From: CAZOOR01 sp964581505
GTDB lineage: Bacteria; Bacteroidota; Ignavibacteria; Kapaibacteriales; UBA2268
Assembly (NCBI GenBank): GCA_964581505.1
Contig: CAZOOR010000053.1
Span: forward strand, 1-19,643
DNA: 19,643 nt
Reading direction: 5' to 3'
Below the pieces are notes generated by a model that made no database searches, had not been told where the DNA came from, and saw only the letters and a program-made list of their open reading frames with translations. The number at the start of each line of letters is the position of its first letter. The stretch's first letter is position 1. Position numbers and translations under genes: made by a program. Shown here piece after piece: positions 15,679 to 19,643 of this stretch.

Positions 15679-16337
15679 TAGTTACCTCTTTTTTTTGTCC
15701 AGTCGTCCCAACCACCGGAATATAGGAAAACACGTTCGTAGCCAATTGCTTTTAGGTCGCTTGCTACTCGATGAGATGCTTCACAAGAGCCACCCGTGCA
15801 ATATACTACAATAATTTTATTATGCGGCAGAAGATATAATTTCTTGAAATATGTCTCCAAATCATCATCGTATGGCGGTGTAATATTTATTGCATTGCCA
15901 ATATGTGCTTTTTCCCATTCTTCTTTGTGTCTTGCATCAACAAAGAAAAAATCAGTATTATTCAGATTAGCAAGCACTTGTTCATATTTTAGTGTCTTTA
16001 ATTCATCATTGTTGCTTTTGTTTTGTGATTCTTCTTCCGATGCAGTTATTTCGGTTTGTTCGGTTAATATCTTCAATGTGTCAATATCTGATTTCGGTGC
16101 TTGTTCGTTATCTGTTGCCGTAATTATCGTGTCAATATCTGTATTGGGTTTTACGATAGAGTTGGTATCATCTATGGCACTGTCAGTATTAATTAATAAA
16201 TCACTGTCATTAACAATTGCAATTTCCTTTGGCTTGTAAACCCAAGGCAGTGATTTTGATGAAAAAATATTATAGGCAAATGCAATTGCCGAAGCAATTA
16301 TAGTGATGAGCAGTATTTCTTTTATTAGTCTTTTCAT
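15678..16337 (-). CDS. Membrane-anchored rhodanese-like protein
   Basis: A 219-residue protein with a single N-terminal membrane segment or uncleaved signal anchor (about residues 7-25), a polar linker rich in Asp, Thr, Ser and Asn (about 40-112), and a C-terminal rhodanese domain (about 115-219). The domain shows VDARHKEEWEKAHIGNAINI and an active-site loop YCTGGSCEAS with the expected catalytic cysteine at C180 and a second cysteine at C185; the usual CxxGxR arginine is replaced. Rhodaneses move sulfane sulfur through a cysteine persulfide. The topology would place the domain outside the cytoplasm. The gene is translationally coupled to the sigma-54 activator downstream, suggesting a shared job, possibly sulfur or redox related, but no substrate can be inferred. 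Confidence 0.88.
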   Translation of the reverse strand: MKRLIKEILLITIIASAIAFAYNIFSSKSLPWVYKPKEIAIVNDSDLLINTDSAIDDTNSIVKPNTDIDTIITATDNEQAPKSDIDTLKILTEQTEITASEEESQNKSNNDELKTLKYEQVLANLNNTDFFFVDARHKEEWEKAHIGNAINITPPYDDDLETYFKKLYLLPHNKIIVVYCTGGSCEASHRVASDLKAIGYERVFLYSGGWDDWTKKRGN

Positions 16338-16390
16338 CTGTCAATATTACAATTTTAGTTTTCTCAAACGTTGTTCAATACTGAATATTT

Positions 16391-16426
16391 TATAAAAAAT
16401 AAGACAAAATGTCAGTATTTTTTATA
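16391..16426. repeat. Nested AT-rich inverted repeat between divergent genes
   Basis: TATAAAAAATA (16391-16401) and TATTTTTTATA (16416-16426) are perfect 11-base reverse complements. Inside the 14-base spacer lies a second inverted repeat GACA-AAA-TGTC (16403-16413) on nearly the same centre. It sits in the 167-base region between the rhodanese gene (-) and the methyltransferase-like ORF (+), where it could be an operator or a hairpin. Confidence 0.6.
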
Positions 16427-16468
16427 CGTTTATGAAAGTTATTGATTTTATTATTAATTTAATATAAT

Positions 16469-16476
16469 TATTTTTG
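16469..16476 (+). promoter_or_regulatory. Putative Bacteroidetes-type -7 promoter element
   Basis: TATTTTTG matches TAnnTTTG and ends 28 bases before the ATG at 16505. A TTG at 16442-16444 lies 24 bases upstream, one base beyond the usual -33 spacing range. Confidence 0.42.
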
Positions 16477-16504
16477 AATTTTATTAAAGAAACAATATTG
16501 CTAA

Positions 16505-16768
16505 ATGGCAGAAAATCCTAATAAATTGAAAAGCGAAGTCCATAATTACTGGGATAATGAAACCTGTGGTACATGGTTTACCGATAAGGACAAATATACA
16601 AAAGAATATTTCGAGGATATTGAAAAAAGCAGATATGAGATAAGTCCCGAGATAATACCTTTTGCCGAATTTAATAAGTTTTATCAAATAGTCGCTAAGA
16701 TTGCCGCAAAGATACTCGGTGGTGATAAAGCCGGCTGGTTTTTAACATTCCAATTTAGAAAGAAATAG
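16505..16768 (+). CDS. Core-less methyltransferase-like protein (N- and C-terminal ends only)
   Basis: An 87-residue ORF. Residues 9-56 (KSEVHNYWDNETCGTWFTD onward to EIIPFAEF) match the N-terminal lead of a class I SAM-dependent methyltransferase family whose members begin EVxxFWNxxxCGT. In that family a glycine-rich SAM-binding motif (VLEIGxGxG) follows at once. Here it is missing; the frame instead runs into FYQIVAKIAAKILGGDKAGWFLTFQFRKK, which resembles the extreme C-terminus of the same family. About 150-200 residues, the whole Rossmann core, appear to be absent, yet the frame is kept. It cannot methylate on its own. It may be a recent in-frame deletion relic, an assembly join, or a retained small protein. 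The stop is one base before the next gene's ATG, so it is translationally coupled to the phosphohexomutase. Confidence 0.7.
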   Translation: MAENPNKLKSEVHNYWDNETCGTWFTDKDKYTKEYFEDIEKSRYEISPEIIPFAEFNKFYQIVAKIAAKILGGDKAGWFLTFQFRKK

Positions 16769-16769
16769 T

Positions 16770-18122
16770 ATGCCTCTTGTTCGCTCTATATCGGGTCTGC
16801 GTGCCACAGTAGATGACAATATCTTAAACAATGATTTGGTTAGAAATTATTGTCGTGCATATTCACAAGTTATTCCTGCCGGCGATGTGGTAATTGGTAT
16901 GGACGGCAGACCTTCGGGTAAGGAAATTATTTCCGTAGCCGCTAAAACTCTTGCCGAATGTGGGCGGAATGTTGTTGTTGCCGGGATTATACCTACTCCT
17001 ACTGTTCAACTGCTTGTTGAAAATTCGGAAGCGGCGGGTGGTATTATTGTTACTGCATCACATAATCCCGCACAGTGGAACGGGCTGAAATTTCTCGGTA
17101 ATGACGGGGTATTCCTTGATGCCGATAAAAATGCTGAACTTTGGAATGTACTGGATAATCATTTGTTTGCTAATTCCGAAAAGCCCGGCGAAATAACAAT
17201 AATAGATAATGCTATTGACTTACACTTGAATAGCATTTTGCAAATTTCTCTATTGCAGAATAGTATAAGCAAAATCAAGGAAATGAAATTACGCGCTGTC
17301 GTCGATGCGGTTAATGCCTCGGGTTCGGAATTCATTCCCGCTTTGCTCCAAAAACTTGGGGTGCAATCTATACCATTGTTTTGTGATGGAAGCGGCGTTT
17401 TCCCGCATACGCCCGAACCGCTACCTCAGAATTTGACACAGTTGGCTTCTGCTGTCCGTGAACATAAAGCGGATATTGGCATTGCAGTTGACCCTGATGC
17501 CGACCGGCTTGTACTGATTGACGGTACAGGTGAACCGATTGGTGAGGAGATGACGGTCTCTCTTGCCGCCGAATCAATACTATCGGCTGAATCGGAGAAT
17601 ACAAGTAGGCACGCCATTGTTGTTAATCTTTCGACAACACGCTTGGTCGAGGATATAGCGCTTAAATATGGTGCTGACTTCTATCGTTCTCCGGTTGGCG
17701 AAATAAACGTAGTTAGGAAAATGCAGGCAAGTGGAGCGATAATAGGTGGGGAAGGTAGTGGCGGTGTGATTTATCCCGCTTGTCATTACGGACGTGATTC
17801 TCTCGTTGGTACTGCTTTGATACTTTCTCTTATAGCAAGACGGGGGAAATCGCTTAGAGATATTGTTAGTGATTTTCCGAAATACGAAATTGTTAAATAT
17901 AAACAAGATTTTTCCGGTGATGTCCGGAAATTGCTTGGTAAAGTTGCGGCTCATTATCCAGATGCCAAACTTAATTTTGATGACGGTATTCGCATTGATT
18001 TTACGAATAGTTGGGTTCAATTGCGCGGGTCGAATACCGAACCGATTATCAGAATTATTGCCGAAGCACCGACACGTTCGGAAGCAGAAAAGTTGAAAGA
18101 TGAATTGCTAAGTCATATATAG
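16770..18122 (+). CDS. Phosphoglucosamine mutase/phosphomannomutase family protein
   Basis: A 450-residue alpha-D-phosphohexomutase that moves phosphate between C6 and C1 of a sugar. All four motifs are present: the phosphoserine loop TASHNP with S97, the magnesium site DPDADR (D241, D243, D245), the sugar-specificity loop GEGSGG (327-332), and the C-terminal phosphate-binding loop RGSNTEP (R419-P425). The GEGSGG form and overall length fit GlmM-like enzymes (glucosamine-6-P to glucosamine-1-P for peptidoglycan and LPS) or ManB-like ones; substrate choice is unsettled. The N-terminal loop reads SISGLRAT, while most members have SGIRG-T, so a glycine is replaced by alanine near the active site. 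It follows the methyltransferase-like ORF by one base. Confidence 0.92.
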   Translation: MPLVRSISGLRATVDDNILNNDLVRNYCRAYSQVIPAGDVVIGMDGRPSGKEIISVAAKTLAECGRNVVVAGIIPTPTVQLLVENSEAAGGIIVTASHNPAQWNGLKFLGNDGVFLDADKNAELWNVLDNHLFANSEKPGEITIIDNAIDLHLNSILQISLLQNSISKIKEMKLRAVVDAVNASGSEFIPALLQKLGVQSIPLFCDGSGVFPHTPEPLPQNLTQLASAVREHKADIGIAVDPDADRLVLIDGTGEPIGEEMTVSLAAESILSAESENTSRHAIVVNLSTTRLVEDIALKYGADFYRSPVGEINVVRKMQASGAIIGGEGSGGVIYPACHYGRDSLVGTALILSLIARRGKSLRDIVSDFPKYEIVKYKQDFSGDVRKLLGKVAAHYPDAKLNFDDGIRIDFTNSWVQLRGSNTEPIIRIIAEAPTRSEAEKLKDELLSHI

Positions 18123-18163
18123 AATTTCTGTTATTTATTTACCACTACGGATACTACGAAATT

Positions 18164-19303
18164 ATGAGTGAGGACGAATTAAAGGTTGATTACAATCGCA
18201 AGCATCTTCCCGAAAAAGTTATTACAATTGGATTGGTGCTATCTATTGTAGGTCTAATATTTGTTGCAATCTCATTTATTAGAACTCCCGTTCGTTCCTC
18301 ATATTTAAGTGTGGCTACATTTATATTTACTTTGAGTGTTGGTTTGGGAGCGATGTTTGCAATTGCTCTCGAATACATTACGAGTGCAGAATGGAGTATG
18401 CCTTTCCGTAGAATTGCAGAACACCTTGCTTCCCTTATATTCGTTTCGCCACTCTTCCTTATTCCGCCAATTATTAACAGAGGTGAATTATACCCTGCAA
18501 GTGATAATAGTTTTTTCTTGTATTTACGACTTCTGTTAATATTCTTGATTTGGTTTGTGCTGTATGCCCTTGCGACCGATAATTCACAGAAGCAAAATAC
18601 AAATATTAATAGCGATTTTAGAAAGAAAAATGTATTTCTTTATTCGCTTTTTCTTATTTCGCTTGCAGTCGGCTTATATATTATTTCGGTAGATTGGCTC
18701 AATTTTTCCGATATGTCTTGGCGAAATGCTATTGAATGGCTATATCTTTTTGCAGGTGTAATGCTTGCCGGATTTGCAGTATGGACTTATGTTTCAATTC
18801 TGCTTAATGAGAAAGCATATCTGTTTGATAAATTATCTCAGCATAATTATTATGGGTTCGGTGGCTTTCTCTTTGCATTTATTGTTTTTTGGGGATATAT
18901 TGCTTTTGTACAATTGCTTCTGGTTTGGTATGCAAATATTCCCGAAGAAGTCGCTTGGTTCGTAAATCGTAGCAGTGGCAGATGGCAGTATTTTTTATAT
19001 GGATTGTTTTTCTTACAATTTCTTGTTCCCTTTATTTTACTTCTACCGCAAAAATCTAAAATTAATCCTAAGCAACTTCAAATAGTATCTATCATATTGC
19101 TTATTGCACGTTTTGCTGATTGGTATTGGCTGATAATACCGGAATATAGTAAAAATCGTTTCACATTTTGTTTACTTGATTTATCTTTTCCAATTCTTGC
19201 ATTTGGACTGGGAATTATTGTCTTTTATTATAGCGCGGGAAGAAAGTTCTTAGTCCCATTTATCGAGCAGAAATTGCAAAAAAATACAAAGTATAAAATA
19301 TAG
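18164..19303 (+). CDS. ActF-like membrane subunit of Alternative Complex III
   Basis: A 379-residue integral membrane protein with about ten predicted membrane segments (around 20-40, 49-70, 86-106, 117-137, 158-178, 190-212, 232-256, 275-297, 306-325 and 338-362). The segment FAFIVFWGYIAFVQLLLVWY followed by ANIPEE (237-262) is the hallmark of ActF, the quinol:cytochrome c/electron-acceptor oxidoreductase subunit; the early GLGAMFAIALEYITSAEWSMPFRRIAE also fits. In Alternative Complex III ActF is a membrane subunit related to the NrfD-like quinol-binding ActC. None of the other subunits (ActA-E) is next to it: upstream, 41 bases away, is the phosphohexomutase and downstream a secreted ASH-like protein. 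It may serve an Act complex encoded elsewhere or be a stand-alone paralogue. Confidence 0.82.
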   Translation: MSEDELKVDYNRKHLPEKVITIGLVLSIVGLIFVAISFIRTPVRSSYLSVATFIFTLSVGLGAMFAIALEYITSAEWSMPFRRIAEHLASLIFVSPLFLIPPIINRGELYPASDNSFFLYLRLLLIFLIWFVLYALATDNSQKQNTNINSDFRKKNVFLYSLFLISLAVGLYIISVDWLNFSDMSWRNAIEWLYLFAGVMLAGFAVWTYVSILLNEKAYLFDKLSQHNYYGFGGFLFAFIVFWGYIAFVQLLLVWYANIPEEVAWFVNRSSGRWQYFLYGLFFLQFLVPFILLLPQKSKINPKQLQIVSIILLIARFADWYWLIIPEYSKNRFTFCLLDLSFPILAFGLGIIVFYYSAGRKFLVPFIEQKLQKNTKYKI

Positions 19304-19352
19304 TTTAATATATTTTGTAAAAGTGTAACAAAATGCTTTCTTATTAGTTTTA

Positions 19353-19360
19353 TATTTTTG
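19353..19360 (+). promoter_or_regulatory. Putative Bacteroidetes-type -7 promoter element
   Basis: TATTTTTG matches TAnnTTTG and ends 38 bases before the ATG at 19399. No -33 TTTG lies at the expected distance. Confidence 0.35.
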
Positions 19361-19398
19361 AGAATGTCTAATATTAATTATTATATTCAGGATTTATT

Positions 19399-19643
19399 AT
19401 GTTAAAAAAAATAGTTACACTCGTTATCTTGTTATATTCGACAAATCTTTTTGCACAGATTGGCATTTCGCATCTTAAATTAAGTACTGAAAAAGTAGAT
19501 TTTGGTAAAACACTTTATTTACAAGAAAAAATACAAAAAATAAGTTTTAAAAATATAGGCGATTCGCCATTAATTATTAGTCATATTAATTCATTGAAAC
19601 CACCGTTTTTTGCAACTTTCCATGAACCCGACACTTTGAAAAA
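19399..19643 (+). CDS. Secreted ASH/DUF1573-like protein (3' partial)
   Basis: Only the first 81 codons lie in the window; the frame is open at the right edge. A Sec signal peptide is clear (MLKKIVTLVILLYSTNLFAQ, cleavage near residue 19-20). The mature start LKLSTEKVDFGKTLYLQEKIQKISFKNIGDSPLIISHI has the spacing of an ASH/DUF1573 or choice-of-anchor-D module: a vdFG strand, then an fkN-G-spL-I strand. These immunoglobulin-like modules are frequent in Bacteroidota and Chlorobiota exported proteins, often repeated and followed by a T9SS sorting domain, which cannot be checked here. It starts 95 bases after the ActF-like gene, behind a possible promoter of its own. Confidence 0.75.
   Translation, partial: MLKKIVTLVILLYSTNLFAQIGISHLKLSTEKVDFGKTLYLQEKIQKISFKNIGDSPLIISHINSLKPPFFATFHEPDTLK

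Noticed and set aside
1..19643. CRISPR array, tRNA or rRNA genes, insertion sequence ends, toxin-antitoxin or retron-like modules
   Set aside because: No regular direct repeats, cloverleaf, transposase, reverse transcriptase or small toxin-antitoxin pair could be seen on either strand.

Overview
The window is an AT-rich stretch of bacterial chromosome with about 20 tightly packed genes. It most likely comes from the Bacteroidota/Chlorobiota (FCB) side of the tree, perhaps an Ignavibacteria- or Kapabacteria-like lineage. Three things point there: a secreted Ig-like protein with a C-terminal type IX secretion (Por) sorting domain, an ActF-type subunit of Alternative Complex III, and Bacteroidetes-style TAnnTTTG promoter elements in front of several genes. 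The genus assignment is inference. No tRNA, rRNA, CRISPR array, transposase or prophage gene was seen.

Layout. 1-865: 3' end of a secreted two-Ig-domain protein, closed by a strong terminator. 982-3278 (+): class I aminotransferase and PdxB (4-phosphoerythronate dehydrogenase, vitamin B6 synthesis), ending in a hairpin that can terminate from both sides. 3344-10062 (-): a seven-gene export operon, transcribed in the order TetR regulator, TolC-type outer-membrane protein, lipoprotein membrane-fusion protein, two ABC ATPases and two ABC-2 permeases. A perfect 20-bp palindrome just upstream of tetR is the likely operator. It is a self-contained relative of the E. coli YbhGFSR/CecR system, but the tandem ATPase YbhF is split into two genes whose motif losses fall on one composite ATP site. 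10218-12769 (-): clpP, clpX, rplU and rpmA. 13042-13830 (-): exported DUF3108 protein. 13931-14482 (+): ThpR-type 2',3'-cyclic RNA phosphodiesterase. 14485-16337 (-): membrane-anchored rhodanese protein translationally coupled to a sigma-54 activator with no sensor domain. 16505-18122 (+): a methyltransferase-like ORF that keeps only the two ends of its family, coupled to a phosphoglucosamine/phosphomannomutase. 18164-19303 (+): an ActF-like quinol-oxidoreductase membrane subunit standing alone. 19399-end (+): start of a secreted ASH/DUF1573-like protein, cut by the window edge.

The clearest functional unit is the exporter operon. TolC, the fusion lipoprotein, two different permeases and two different ATPases would form one inner-to-outer-membrane pump, with the first gene's product probably repressing the whole unit. 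The best candidates for something undescribed are the core-less methyltransferase ORF, the sensor-less sigma-54 activator paired with a rhodanese lipid-side protein, the orphan ActF and the split asymmetric ATPase pair. Nothing in the window is a clearly novel defence or mobile system.
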